From contig NZ_DJJS01000007.1 of NCBI RefSeq assembly GCF_002434265.1, forward strand, positions 686,775-750,774: a stretch of 64,000 bases of DNA, in the 5' to 3' direction. The notes under the pieces were generated by a model. That model had not been told where the DNA came from. It saw only the letters and a program-made list of their open reading frames with translations, and ran no database searches. Source of the stretch: Pseudomonas sp. UBA6562. Lineage in GTDB: Bacteria; Pseudomonadota; Gammaproteobacteria; Pseudomonadales; Pseudomonadaceae. The translations under genes and the position numbers were made by a program. Shown in pieces: positions 34,114 to 46,599 of the stretch (position 1 is its first letter; every line of letters starts with the position of its first letter).

Positions 34114-35647
34114 GGCGAACCTGGCGCACACGCCGCTCTTCGACCGCCACCACGGTCAACGTCCAGCCATTGCAGCTCAAGCGGTCACCGATCACCGGCA
34201 AACGATCGAGCAGGCTCATCACCAGGCCTGCGAGGGTTTGATAGTCCTCGGTGGCGCGTGCGGCGAAGCCGGTGCGCGCCTGGACCTGGCTCAGGTTGAG
34301 CGCACCGCTGGCGACGAAGCCCCGGCCTTCCTCGACGATCTCCGGCCCCCCGATTTCGCTGGCATCGGGCAGCTCGCCGGCGATCGATTCGAGGATGTCG
34401 GTCATGGTCAGCAACCCGGTGAAGTCACCGAACTCGTTGATCACGAAGGCGATGTGCGTCGATTGCGCGCGCATCTGCTCCAACGCATTGAGGATGCTGA
34501 AGCTCTCCAGCAGGTTCAGCGGCACCTGCACCATGCTTTCCAGGTCGGGCTGGCTGCCGGACAGTAGCGCCTTGAGCAGTTCCTTCTTGTGCACATACCC
34601 CAATGGCTCCTCGATGTGCCCGGCACGAATCACCGGCAGGCGCGAGTAAGGCGAATGGGCCAGGTTCAGCGCATTGGCCTTGGCGTCCAGCGCCAGGTCG
34701 ATGGCATCGACCTCGGCGCGTGCCGTCATGACCGTGCGGATCGGCCGCTCGGCGAGGTTCAGCACGCCACTGATCATCACCCGCTCACGGCGATCGAACA
34801 GCACCTGGGTTTCGCCGTCCTCCACCAGGTCGGCGATGTCTTCGCCCACTTCGTCGCTGCTGACGCGACGGCCGCCCAGCAGTCGCAGTACCGCGTGCGC
34901 GGTGCGTTCACGCAGCGGCAGTTGCCCTTGCACACTACGTTTGCGCCGAGCGGTGGCCAGTTGGTTGAACAGCTCGATCAGCAGCGAGAAGCCGATGGCG
35001 GCGTACAGGTAGCCTTTCGGGATATGGAAGCCGAGGCCTTCTGCGGTCAGGCTGAAGCCGATCATCATCAGGAAGCCCAGGCACAGCATGATCACCGTGG
35101 GATGGGCATTGACGAAGCGGGTCAGCGGCTTGCTGGCGATGATCATGATGCCGATGGAGAAGATCACCGCGATCATCATCACCGACAGGTGCTCGACCAT
35201 GCCCACGGCGGTAATCACCGCGTCCAGCGAGAACACCGCATCGAGCACCACGATCTGCGCCACGATAGGCCAGAACGCGGCGTGGCGCAGCGGTCCCTTG
35301 TTCTGCGGCGCATGCCCTTCCAAACGCTCGTGCAGCTCCATGGTGGCCTTGAACAGCAGGAACACACCACCGAACAGCATGATCAGGTCGCGCCCGGAGA
35401 AACTCTTGCCGAATACCTCGAACAGCGGCGCGGTCAGGGTCACCATCCACGAGATGCTCGCCAGCAGGCCCAGACGCATGACCAGCGCCAGGGTCAGACC
35501 AATGATCCGCGCGCGGTCGCGCTGATGGGGCGGTAGCTTGTCGGCGAGGATGGCGATGAAGACCAGGTTGTCGATACCGAGCACCAGCTCGAGCACGATC
35601 AACGTAAGTAGGCCTAGCCAGGCCGTGGGGTCAGCTAGCCATTCCAT
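34076..35647 (-). CDS. TerC-CBS-CorC fusion membrane protein
   Basis: 523 residues. An N-terminal TerC membrane domain of about 7 helices (1-235; LELVLGIDNLVFIAILADKLP and VVLDAVFSLDAVITAVGM with conserved acidic residues) is followed by a tandem CBS pair (about 295-420; RTVMTARAEVDAIDL, IAFVINEFGDFTGLLTMTDIL). A CorC/HlyC-type C-terminal domain (about 440-515) closes the protein. This fusion is widespread in proteobacteria and is linked to metal-ion (Mn or Mg/Co) export, and to tellurite resistance by name only. Adenylate binding by the CBS pair would be the usual regulatory input. Confidence 0.9.
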   Translation of the reverse strand: MEWLADPTAWLGLLTLIVLELVLGIDNLVFIAILADKLPPHQRDRARIIGLTLALVMRLGLLASISWMVTLTAPLFEVFGKSFSGRDLIMLFGGVFLLFKATMELHERLEGHAPQNKGPLRHAAFWPIVAQIVVLDAVFSLDAVITAVGMVEHLSVMMIAVIFSIGIMIIASKPLTRFVNAHPTVIMLCLGFLMMIGFSLTAEGLGFHIPKGYLYAAIGFSLLIELFNQLATARRKRSVQGQLPLRERTAHAVLRLLGGRRVSSDEVGEDIADLVEDGETQVLFDRRERVMISGVLNLAERPIRTVMTARAEVDAIDLALDAKANALNLAHSPYSRLPVIRAGHIEEPLGYVHKKELLKALLSGSQPDLESMVQVPLNLLESFSILNALEQMRAQSTHIAFVINEFGDFTGLLTMTDILESIAGELPDASEIGGPEIVEEGRGFVASGALNLSQVQARTGFAARATEDYQTLAGLVMSLLDRLPVIGDRLSCNGWTLTVVAVEERRVRQVRLSRDDDAAAPGA

Positions 35648-35905
35648 CAGCGGATACTCACGGCAGGGTCAAAGGAAGCGATCGGGCGGGAGGGTCTTGG
35701 CGACCCGAAGCGGGGAGGCTCGGTAAAAGCGCTCATAGGGACCTTGATAGAAATTGCGGAAGATGATCCTACAACCCATTCAGACAAATCTCACAGCGAG
35801 AAACTATTACAAACTGTAGCCAGACTTTCCCTGGGACCTGCGCGGCGTACCCATAGCGTGCGCCCCGCCTCTACACAGGGTAACGGGCTGTCTCAACCCC
35901 ACCTT

Positions 35906-36283
35906 TCAACGCAACAGGTCTTCGATCTGCTCATGCAGGGTGTTCAGATCGAAAGGTTTTGCAAGAATCGGCGCCTTGCGCGCGATGGGGCTGCCCGATT
36001 CGACGATCTCAGCCGGATAGCCGCTGATGAAGATCACCTTCAGGTCAGGCCGCAGCTTCACCGCAGGTTCGGCGATCTCCACGCCCGATACCCCGCCCGG
36101 CAGACGAAAGTCGGTGACCATGAGATCCAGATGGGGCTTGGTGGCCAATATCGCGAAGGCCTCTTGGCTGTCGGCAGCGACCAAGACGTGGTAGCCCATA
36201 TGCGACAGGTATTCGCTCAAGACCATTCGGATCGCCGGCTCGTCCTCGACGACCAGCACTACATCTTGTGCATCTTCACTCAT
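35906..36283 (-). CDS. Stand-alone receiver protein
   Basis: 125 residues consisting of one receiver domain. It has the acidic pocket E13/D14, phospho-acceptor D58 in MVTDFRLPGG, Thr/Ser switch FISGYP and Lys in ILAKPF. There is no output domain. The TDFRLPGG pattern is typical of receivers found at the C-terminus of PAS-type hybrid kinases, such as the one at 52180-54351. It lies 44 bases downstream of a kinase gene on the same strand and may be the last gene of the CheB/CheR signalling operon. Confidence 0.88.
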   Translation of the reverse strand: MSEDAQDVVLVVEDEPAIRMVLSEYLSHMGYHVLVAADSQEAFAILATKPHLDLMVTDFRLPGGVSGVEIAEPAVKLRPDLKVIFISGYPAEIVESGSPIARKAPILAKPFDLNTLHEQIEDLLR

Positions 36284-36327
36284 AACAAAGCCTTTGAATT
36301 CAACAAGTCGCCCCTATGACCTCGCGC

Positions 36328-37554
36328 TCAGACAGAGGTTGCCTGCGCGTGGTCGCTTTGTGCCGCTGCGACTGGCAACGGCAGGTACACGCTAAACGTA
36401 GAGCCTTTACCTTCCTCGCTGTGCACTTCGATGCGCCCGCCGTGGGCCAGTACGATCTGCTCGGAAATGTACAAACCCAGCCCCAGACCGCTGCGCGCGT
36501 GCTGCGCCGCCACGCGCTCGAACTGCTGGAAAATACGTTTCTGATTCAGCTCGCTGATACCGATACCCTGGTCCTGCACCTGCACGCAGACCATCCCGCC
36601 CTCTTGGTGCATGCGCACATGGACGGTCTTGCGATCACCGTAGCGCAAGGCGTTGGACAACAGATTGGCCAGGACCTGCTCGACCCGGAACTCATCCCAA
36701 TTGCCGCACATGGGCCGACAGGCGCTTAGCTCGATACGCGTTTGCAGCGCTTCTGCCTGAGCGTCGAAACGTTCGACCAGATTGAGCAGCAAAGCGCTCA
36801 AATCGAATGGCTTGGGTTTAATCGACAGCTTGCCGGTGCGAATCCGCGACACGTCCAGCATGTCTTCGACCAATCGGATGAGGCTATTGATCTGCCGTTC
36901 GTCGCGCTCGACCATCGACTGCAGCTTTTCCGGGCTGAAGGCCGCCAGGTTGCCGCGCGCCAGGTTCATCTTGCGCAGCTGGGTTTCGAGGATCAGGCCA
37001 TTGAGCGGCGTGCGCACTTCATGGGACACGATCGACATGAAGTCGTCGCGCATGCGTACCGCGTGCTGCAATTCGGTCTGCGTGGCCTGCAATTGATCGA
37101 GCAGCAGGGCCTGTTCCTGACGCCCCCGCTCCAGCGCCTCGAGCTGACGATCGAGCACTTCGCGTTGACGGAACAGATCGACGAACACCGACACTTTGCT
37201 CTTCACCGCCAAGGTGTCGAGGGGCTTGTGCAGGAAATCCACCGCGCCGCTTTCATAGCCCTTGAAGGCGTAGTCCATGTCGCGGCCCGCGGCGCTGACG
37301 AAAACGATGGGAATGTGCTTGGTCTTTTCCATGCCACGCATCAATTCGGCCAGTTCGAAACCGTTCATGCCGGGCATCTGCACATCGAGGATGGCCAGGG
37401 CGAAGTCGTGCTCGAGCAGCAGCGACAGTGCCTGGTCGGCCGACAACGCCTGATGCACTTGGCGGTCCGCACCTTGGATCAGGGCCTCCAATGCCAGCAG
37501 GTTTTCCGGCAGGTCATCGACGATCAACAGTTTCGCGGTGATGTGGCTTAGCAT
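36328..37554 (-). CDS. Receiver-first soluble hybrid histidine kinase
   Basis: 408 residues. An N-terminal receiver with D57 (LAILDVQMPGMNG) is joined by a coiled-coil segment (about 130-170) to HisKA with H178 (MSIVSHEVRTPLNG) and an HATPase (ANLLSNALRYGD, SGLGLGLYISEQ). There is no membrane helix. A kinase with an N-terminal receiver is usually switched by phosphorylation from an upstream kinase. The CHASE3 hybrid kinase encoded at the head of this operon is the obvious candidate. Its ATG overlaps the cheB stop by 7 bases, so the genes are coupled. Confidence 0.9.
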   Translation of the reverse strand: MLSHITAKLLIVDDLPENLLALEALIQGADRQVHQALSADQALSLLLEHDFALAILDVQMPGMNGFELAELMRGMEKTKHIPIVFVSAAGRDMDYAFKGYESGAVDFLHKPLDTLAVKSKVSVFVDLFRQREVLDRQLEALERGRQEQALLLDQLQATQTELQHAVRMRDDFMSIVSHEVRTPLNGLILETQLRKMNLARGNLAAFSPEKLQSMVERDERQINSLIRLVEDMLDVSRIRTGKLSIKPKPFDLSALLLNLVERFDAQAEALQTRIELSACRPMCGNWDEFRVEQVLANLLSNALRYGDRKTVHVRMHQEGGMVCVQVQDQGIGISELNQKRIFQQFERVAAQHARSGLGLGLYISEQIVLAHGGRIEVHSEEGKGSTFSVYLPLPVAAAQSDHAQATSV

Positions 37555-38123
37555 GCGCTGGCTTCCAGGGTGGCGAGCAACTGCCCGATACCGCTCAGAG
37601 AAAGAATGTGGTCGGGCGTGTGCAATGCCAGTGCCGCCTGCGGCATCAGCCCCACCTGTGCGTCATGGGGGTCCTGGACGATGGTCCGGCCGCCCTGTTG
37701 TTTGATTCTGGCGAGCCCCTGTGCGCCATCTTGATTGGCCCCGGTCAGAACGATGCCGAGCAGGTCGGCACCGTAGGCATCGGCAGCGGACTCGAACAGC
37801 AAGTCGATGGACGGACGCGAATAATGCACCGGGTCCTCCTGACTCAGTGACAGGCTGAAGTCCTGCTCGACCGACAAATGATAACCAGGGCCTGCGACGT
37901 AGATCATGCCATCGACGATACGTTCCTTGTCGCAGGCTTCGCGCACAGGTCTCGCCAATCGGCGCTGCAGCACTGCAGCCAGATGGCTGGGCCGATCGGG
38001 CGGTAGATGCAGCACGCAGAGAATCGGTACGCCGAAGGCTGGCGGCAGCTGCCCGAGCACCTCGAACAGGGCGGCCACCCCGCCTGCCGAAGCGCCGATG
38101 ACGATGGCGCGTGGCGTGATCAT
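37548..38123 (-). CDS. cheB: CheB-type protein-glutamate methylesterase without receiver
   Basis: 191 residues from the ATG at 38123, which overlaps the cheR stop as ATGA. It holds only the catalytic CheB domain: Ser in VIGASAGGVAALFEVL, His in CVLHLPPDRPSHL and Asp in LTGANQDGAQGL, the usual triad. The regulatory receiver of canonical CheB is absent, so activity is either constitutive or controlled by partner proteins. Together with the adjacent CheR it could modify glutamates on a receptor or on a CHASE3-type helical bundle. No receptor gene is adjacent. Confidence 0.9.
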   Translation of the reverse strand: MITPRAIVIGASAGGVAALFEVLGQLPPAFGVPILCVLHLPPDRPSHLAAVLQRRLARPVREACDKERIVDGMIYVAGPGYHLSVEQDFSLSLSQEDPVHYSRPSIDLLFESAADAYGADLLGIVLTGANQDGAQGLARIKQQGGRTIVQDPHDAQVGLMPQAALALHTPDHILSLSGIGQLLATLEASAC

Positions 38124-38937
38124 GATTTGCGAAAGATCCGTTCGGGGCGCACCAGCGCCTCGAATCGATCGGCATAGGCGGAAAAGTCGATCGACTCCTT
38201 GCTGCCCAGCACCAGAAAACCGCGGTGGCACAGCGACTCGTGAAAGAGACCGAAGGCACGGTCTTGCAGCGTCTTGTTGAAGTAGATCATCACGTTGCGG
38301 CAAGACACCAATTGGGTCTCGGAAAATACACTGTCGGTGGCCAGGCTGTGGTCGGCGAAGGTCACGTTTTCGCGCAGGCTGCTGTCCATGATCGCGTTGC
38401 CGTAGGCTGCCGTGTAGTACTCGGAAAAATCGCGGCGGCCACCGGCCTGGCGGTAGTTCTGCTCGTAGGCCTGGATGTTCTGCAACGAGTAGATGCCTTG
38501 CTTGGCGCGTTCCAGCGAGTACGGGTTGATGTCGGTGGCATACAGGATGCTGCGTTCGAGCAGACCCTCCTCGCGTAGCAGGATGGCCATGGAATACACC
38601 TCTTCGCCCGTGCTGCACCCGGCGATCCACAGCTTGATCGAAGGCCAGGTGCGCAGCAGCGGCACCACTTCGTTGCGCAAGGCCAGGAAGTGGCTGGGGT
38701 CGCGAAACATTTCGCTGACCGGAATCGTCAGGTACTGCAACAGTTCCATGAACATGCCGGGGTCGTGCAGCACGCGTTCCTGCAGCGCCGACACCGTGCG
38801 GCAGTCGAACTGGCGCACGGCGTGCAGGATCCGGCGCTTGATCGAAGCGCCGGAATAGTCGCGAAAATCATAGCTGTATTTGAGGTAGATCGCCTCGATC
38901 AGCAGTCTGATCTCGATGTCGGTATCACGGTCGATAG

Positions 38938-38941
<4 letters not shown>
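38120..38941 (-). CDS. cheR: CheR-type protein-glutamate methyltransferase
   Basis: 273 residues from a TTG at 38941 that sits in a TTGA overlap with the stop of the upstream kinase and has GGAG 5 bases before it; a GTG at 38965 would add eight residues. An N-terminal alpha domain (SGASIKRRILHAV) is followed by the SAM-binding fold with IPVSEMFRDPSHF, LWIAGCSTGEEVYSMAI and FADHSLATDSVF. It methylates Glu residues using SAM. It forms an overlapping gene chain with cheB and two hybrid kinases, unlike classical chemotaxis operons, which carry cheA/cheW. Confidence 0.9.
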
Positions 38942-42411
<3,470 letters not shown>

Positions 42412-42666
42412 CAGTTAACGCCCGAACGAAAGAAGTCTGTTGAACGGTGGAGCGGAACGCCATGCCAATTCTGTCGGCGCCCGTTTTTGCCCTACGGCAA
42501 AAGGGCGCCATTCTACAGCGCTTCGCGCGCGAGGGCAGGCATTTAGCCAGTCTTGGATGGGTAGGGTTCGCGAAACGTTCCATCGGCGTGCGTGCAGGGG
42601 TATCCTGCGGAACTTCTCATCGCCACCGGGCACTGAGTAGACACCCCTTCAGAACAGGATTGATTC

Positions 42667-43023
42667 ATGCAACTACTGGTTGTCGAAGACGACGACATCG
42701 TCCGCATGTTGATGGTCGAAGTGCTCGACGAATTAGGCTACAAAGACGTTCTCGAAGCCGATAGCGGCGAACAGGCGTTGGTCGCGCTCGAGGATTCGAC
42801 GCTCCACCTCGACCTGCTGATGACGGATGTGGGCCTTCCCGACATGAACGGCAGCGAGCTGGCGGCCAAGGCCCGCGCGCTGCGACCGACGCTGCCCGTA
42901 CTCTTCGCAAGCGGCTATGCCGAGAGCATGGCGATCCCCGAAGGCATGCACATGATTGGCAAACCGTTCAGCATGGAAGCGCTTGGCGATAAGATCCGTT
43001 CGATATTGGGCGAGCTGCCTTAA
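42667..43023 (+). CDS. Stand-alone receiver protein, divergent from the kinase operon
   Basis: 118 residues, receiver only: acidic pocket E7/D8/D9, phospho-acceptor D54 in LLMTDVGLPDMNG, switch FASGYA and Lys in MIGKPF. There is no DNA-binding or enzymatic output. It is transcribed divergently from the CHASE3 hybrid kinase across a 255-base gap in which I see no defined operator, and it ends 6 bases from the convergent cobF. It probably acts as a phosphate shuttle or sink for the neighbouring kinases. Confidence 0.88.
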   Translation: MQLLVVEDDDIVRMLMVEVLDELGYKDVLEADSGEQALVALEDSTLHLDLLMTDVGLPDMNGSELAAKARALRPTLPVLFASGYAESMAIPEGMHMIGKPFSMEALGDKIRSILGELP

Positions 43024-43029
43024 ACACCC

Positions 43030-43779
43030 TTATTGCATCCTTCTCAACAAGTACGTGTCCATGATCCAGCCTTTGCGGGCACGTGCCTCTTTTCGCGTTT
43101 GCGCAATGCGTTCCTTCACTTCGTGCAATGGGCCTGAGACGAGTACCTCGTCCTCGCTGCCCAGATAGGCACCCCAGTAGATGAACAGACCGTCGGCGGC
43201 GATACGCTCGAACGCGTTCCGGCCATCGAGCATCACCAGCACATTGTCGATCTCGGCAAGTTCGCCCAATCGCCGGCCGGGCGCTATCGTCAGTAATCCA
43301 CTCGTGTCATTGAGCGGCACGGCGTGACGCGCAGCCAACGCTTGGACGCTGCTGATACCGGGAATCACCCGTAGAGCGATGTCGATCCCGCGCTGCCTGA
43401 CCCGATCGAGCAGGCGCAACGTGCTGTCGTACAACCCAGGGTCGCCCCACAACAAAAACGCTCCCACTTCACCAACCGCCAATTCGTCCTCGATCAAGCG
43501 GGCATACAAAACCGCACGCTGTTCATGCCAGTCCCGTACCGCTTTCCTATAGTCACTGGCCTGTGAATCGCGTTGTGCGTCGTCGATCTGCACGACGCGG
43601 TAACTGCCAGGACGGGCGTGACGCTCGATCAACTGCCGGCGCGCCTCGATCAGCTCGCGTTTTACCTCACCTTTGTCGATCAGGAAGAACACATCGGCAT
43701 GTTGCAACGCGTCGATCGCTTCGAGCGTGATTTGCCGAGGGTCGCCTGGACCGATACCAATCAAGAGAAGCTGTTTCAT
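43030..43779 (-). CDS. cobF: Precorrin-6A synthase (deacetylating)
   Basis: 249 residues from the ATG at 43779, with a strong GGAGG upstream. The N-terminal glycine motif KQLLLIGIGPGDPRQIT, FLLWGDPGLYDST and VIPGISSVQALAARH are those of the tetrapyrrole methylase superfamily. The C-terminal KGWIMDTYLLR is characteristic of CobF. It methylates C-1 of precorrin-5 and releases acetate, the step directly after CobM. It is encoded 41 kb away from cobE-cobM and alone. A cobalamin riboswitch was looked for in the 282-base gap upstream, but no B12-box was convincing. Confidence 0.93.
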   Translation of the reverse strand: MKQLLLIGIGPGDPRQITLEAIDALQHADVFFLIDKGEVKRELIEARRQLIERHARPGSYRVVQIDDAQRDSQASDYRKAVRDWHEQRAVLYARLIEDELAVGEVGAFLLWGDPGLYDSTLRLLDRVRQRGIDIALRVIPGISSVQALAARHAVPLNDTSGLLTIAPGRRLGELAEIDNVLVMLDGRNAFERIAADGLFIYWGAYLGSEDEVLVSGPLHEVKERIAQTRKEARARKGWIMDTYLLRRMQ

Positions 43780-44061
43780 CGGTTGGCCTCCTGGCCCAGA
43801 TTGAACAATGCCTGGCGTGCAGCGCGCGGCGATATTTTTGGCAGTGGAAAAGTTCACTTTGAAGTTGCAACTTGCTGGATGAAGTGCGCGGCTTTCGACC
43901 GCTACTAGTTACAGAATTTTTCATCGAAGTTTGGGTTTACCGAGTGCGTACCGACAACTACACTGGCTCGCATCGGACAGCTTCTTGCGTCTGAAGTGGT
44001 TGCTAAAAAGTGCTGTTCCTATTTTCAAATCCGGCCCCGTTGTGCTCAAGGAGTAATGTCC

Positions 44062-44424
44062 ATGTCCAGACTCGCTGAATTCCGCGCCGCGGAAAAAGCC
44101 CTGCAAGACCAGATCGCCCAATTGGAATCGATGAAGAAAGATGCCGGCCTCAAGCGCGAAATCGAATTCGAGCAAAAGCTGCTGGTGTTGATGAAAGACT
44201 ACAACAAGGGCTTGCGCGAGATCGTCGCCATTCTCGACCCGAAAACCCCGAGCAAGGCGCCTGCACCCGCCAGCAAGCAGCATCGCCGCCCGCGTGTGAC
44301 CAAGGTTTACGAGAACCCGCACAATGGCGAGCTGATCGAAACCAAGGGCGGCAATCACCGCGGTTTGAAAGCCTGGAAAGAGGAATACGGCAGCGACACG
44401 GTAGAAACTTGGCTGCGCGCATGA
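44062..44424 (+). CDS. MvaT-family xenogeneic silencer
   Basis: 120 residues. The ATG at 44062 is preferred over 44056 because AAGGAG at 44048-44053 lies 8 bases before it and only 2 before the other. An N-terminal coiled oligomerisation region (SRLAEFRAAEKALQDQIAQL) is followed by a Pro/Ala/Lys linker and the AT-hook-like binding domain KGGNHRGLKAWKEEYGSD. This H-NS analogue binds AT-rich DNA and represses foreign and biofilm-related genes. P. putida carries several paralogues (the Tur proteins), so I do not give a specific symbol. A terminator follows at 44533-44561. Confidence 0.95.
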   Translation: MSRLAEFRAAEKALQDQIAQLESMKKDAGLKREIEFEQKLLVLMKDYNKGLREIVAILDPKTPSKAPAPASKQHRRPRVTKVYENPHNGELIETKGGNHRGLKAWKEEYGSDTVETWLRA

Positions 44425-44506
44425 AACATGAACAAAGCGTTCACAGATTTTTCACAGCGGGCGCGGCATTATCGAACCAGCTAACGGACTAGCGACCCCA
44501 TCACGC

Positions 44507-44522
44507 GCCCGCACACGCGGGC
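44507..44522 (+). terminator. Small GC hairpin after the MvaT-family gene
   Basis: GCCCGC (44507-44512) and GCGGGC (44517-44522) with a 4-base loop, not followed by a U-run. It lies just ahead of the stronger terminator at 44533 and may be an RNA-stability element. Confidence 0.35.
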
Positions 44523-44532
44523 CTCTAATTCC

Positions 44533-44561
44533 AACGCCCTGCACCTCGTGCAGGGCGTTTT
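44533..44561 (+). terminator. Rho-independent terminator of the MvaT-family gene
   Basis: A 12-base-pair stem (AACGCCCTGCAC at 44533-44544, GTGCAGGGCGTT at 44548-44559) with a CTC loop is followed by TT. It lies between the silencer gene and gloA and should make each an independent unit. Confidence 0.9.
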
Positions 44562-44649
44562 CATTTGTGGGATGGCATTTCTTCCGTATCATGCATGCCT
44601 GTTCGTTTCGCTGGAGCCCCAGGCCCGGCTTTAATCATCTGGAGACCCC

Positions 44650-45171
44650 ATGAGCCTGAACGATCTGCAAAACCTCCCGGGCATCACCGCCCAACCCGAT
44701 GCCGCCACCAGTAACTTCGTGTTCAACCACACCATGCTGCGGGTCAAGGACATCGAGAAGTCCTTGGACTTCTATACCCGCGTCCTGGGTTTCACCCTGG
44801 TCGACAAGCGCGACTTCGCCGAAGCCGGTTTCAGCCTGTATTTCCTGGCCCTGACCGACAAGAGCGCGATTCCGGCGGATGACGACGCACGTCACCAATG
44901 GATGAAGTCGATTCCAGGCGTATTGGAACTGACCCACAACCACGGCACCGAGCACGATGCCGACTTCGCCTACCACGACGGCAACAGCGACCCTCGCGGT
45001 TTCGGCCACATCTGCATTTCCGTCCCGGACGTCACCAGCGCCTGCGCACGCTTCGAGGCACTGGACGTGCCGTTCCAGAAGCGCTTGAGCGATGGCCGCA
45101 TGCACCACCTGGCCTTCATCAAGGACCCGGATGGCTACTGGGTCGAAATCATTCAGCCAGCCCCGATGTGA
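44650..45171 (+). CDS. gloA: Lactoylglutathione lyase (glyoxalase I)
   Basis: 173 residues, the longer form of glyoxalase I associated with zinc activation (human-like) rather than the roughly 135-residue nickel form. Two VOC half-domains show the metal ligands His in VFNHTMLRVKD, Glu in GVLELTHNHG, His in FGHICISVPD and Glu in GYWVEIIQP. The enzyme converts the methylglyoxal-glutathione adduct to S-lactoylglutathione. TGGAGA lies 8 bases upstream of the ATG. It is monocistronic between a terminator and a small hypothetical gene. Confidence 0.95.
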   Translation: MSLNDLQNLPGITAQPDAATSNFVFNHTMLRVKDIEKSLDFYTRVLGFTLVDKRDFAEAGFSLYFLALTDKSAIPADDDARHQWMKSIPGVLELTHNHGTEHDADFAYHDGNSDPRGFGHICISVPDVTSACARFEALDVPFQKRLSDGRMHHLAFIKDPDGYWVEIIQPAPM

Positions 45172-45273
45172 TCCCCGGTCGGCGCCCGTACGTTCGTCGG
45201 GCGTCGTCTGCGCCCTGCCTGGCTGTGGTATAGCAAAAGAGCACCTATTGCGAACCACGGCGAGGTAAAGACC

Positions 45274-45522
45274 ATGCACACCCTGCACTGTGAATACCGC
45301 GAGCACACCATCACCGCCAGCGTGATGGCCCACCCCGACTCCCCCCTGCCCTACGCCGCCGGCTGCCTGATCACGGCACCTGACGGGCGGGTCAGCAGGC
45401 GCTTGTCGCTGCCTGTCGAGATGAAGTTCATGGCCGATCTCGAGCATGCCCAGCAGGCGGCGCTGGCCCACGGCCGTTGGGTGGTGGACCAGCAGCTCGA
45501 TCGACACGCCCAGCGCTTCTGA
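45274..45522 (+). CDS. Small hypothetical protein
   Basis: 82 residues, not recognised. There is no signal peptide or membrane segment. It is moderately His-rich (MHTLHCEYREHTITASVMAH, then HAQQAALAHGRW). The central part predicts beta strands (AGCLITAPDGRVSRRLSLPVE) followed by a helix. GAGGTAAAG about 5 bases before the ATG supports translation. It may be a small cytosolic protein of the kind conserved only in Pseudomonas. A perfect GC hairpin (45529-45551) follows directly. Confidence 0.65.
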   Translation: MHTLHCEYREHTITASVMAHPDSPLPYAAGCLITAPDGRVSRRLSLPVEMKFMADLEHAQQAALAHGRWVVDQQLDRHAQRF

Positions 45523-45528
45523 CCGGTT

Positions 45529-45551
45529 GCGCGGGCGCCCAGCGCCCGCGC
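45529..45551. terminator. GC-rich hairpin between convergent genes
   Basis: A perfect 10-base-pair stem (GCGCGGGCGC at 45529-45538, GCGCCCGCGC at 45542-45551) with a CCA loop and no U-run. It starts 7 bases after the small hypothetical gene and faces the 3' end of the convergent dehydrogenase gene. Confidence 0.55.
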
Positions 45552-45584
45552 TGCACAGGCTCCGCCCCACGAAGCGCCCGGCCA

Positions 45585-46412
45585 TCAGCCCTCGCGGGCG
45601 AACGCCACTGCTTCATCGACCTGGGCAGGCGTAGGCCGGATGCCGGTGTACAGCACGAACTGCTCAAGTGCCTGCAAGGCGATGACATCGACACCGGTTA
45701 TCACCGCTTTGCCCTGTGCGAGCGCCCGTGCAACCAACGGCGTACGTTCCGGCCGGGCGACAACGTCGAATACCCATTGTGCCTCGGCGATGGCCGCCTC
45801 GCCGAACGCCAGTTGATCGGCTTCGGCTCCGCCGAGCATGCCGAGGGGTGTGACGTTGACCAGCATGGGCAGCGGACCCAGGCCCTCCACGTCCGGCACC
45901 CAGCGGTAACCGCAGGCATCCGCCAACTTGCGGCCGGCCGCCTCGTTGCGCGCCACGATGGTACCGTCGGCAAAACCGCTGTCGCGCAGCGCACAGGCCA
46001 CAGCCTTGGCCATGCCGCCACTGCCGCGCAACGCGAAGGCCGTGGTCGGGTCGACCTGTCGCTGCTCCAGTAGCTGGCGTACGGCGAGATAATCGGTGTT
46101 GTAGGCCGTCAGCCGTCCGGCGTCGTTGACCACTGTGTTGATCGAATCGATGGCGGCGGCGGAAGGATCGATCGTGTCGACCAGGGCCATGCAGGCTTCC
46201 TTGAACGGCATCGACACACCACAGCCACGAATCCCCAAAGCGCGGATACCCGCAACGGCAGCGGGCAGATCCTGGGTGGTCATGGCTTTGTAGTAGTAGT
46301 TCAGGCCCAACTGGCGATACAGATGGTTGTGAAAGCGCACCCCGAAGGTACCGGGCCTTCCGGCCAGAGAGATACAGAGAACGGTTTCGGGAGTGGCTGC
46401 GATGGGCGTCAT
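45585..46412 (-). CDS. Shikimate dehydrogenase-like protein (HI0607/SdhL type)
   Basis: 275 residues. An N-terminal substrate domain contains CISLAGRPGTFGVRFHN and GCGVSMPFKEACM, where AroE has GVNVTIPHK; that change marks the shikimate dehydrogenase-like (HI0607) group. NTVVNDAGRLTAYNTDY and the C-terminal GVDVIALQALEQF are also present. The nucleotide-binding region reads LRGSGGMAKAVACAL. This group reduces dehydroshikimate poorly and its physiological substrate is unsettled. The gene is monocistronic, so this is likely a paralogue rather than the housekeeping aroE. Confidence 0.85.
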   Translation of the reverse strand: MTPIAATPETVLCISLAGRPGTFGVRFHNHLYRQLGLNYYYKAMTTQDLPAAVAGIRALGIRGCGVSMPFKEACMALVDTIDPSAAAIDSINTVVNDAGRLTAYNTDYLAVRQLLEQRQVDPTTAFALRGSGGMAKAVACALRDSGFADGTIVARNEAAGRKLADACGYRWVPDVEGLGPLPMLVNVTPLGMLGGAEADQLAFGEAAIAEAQWVFDVVARPERTPLVARALAQGKAVITGVDVIALQALEQFVLYTGIRPTPAQVDEAVAFAREG

Positions 46413-46599
46413 TTGAGTTCCTCGTTTTGAAATCGACTTAGGCGATGGTTGGGTTATACCCCATTGCGCTCGATATCGAGCCGCAGACTCACCGCTCGTC
46501 CGACCTTACATAACCTTTACGCTGCCGGACGCTGCATTGGTTCGAAACTGCGGTCATAGTGCTACGCCCCTGAACCTGGGGCGTTTCGGAGGATTCGTT

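Noticed and set aside
43780..44061. Possible cobalamin riboswitch upstream of cobF
   Set aside because: A GCCAGGAGGCC stretch near the start looked B12-box-like but is the ribosome site region; no adenosylcobalamin aptamer core could be assembled by eye.
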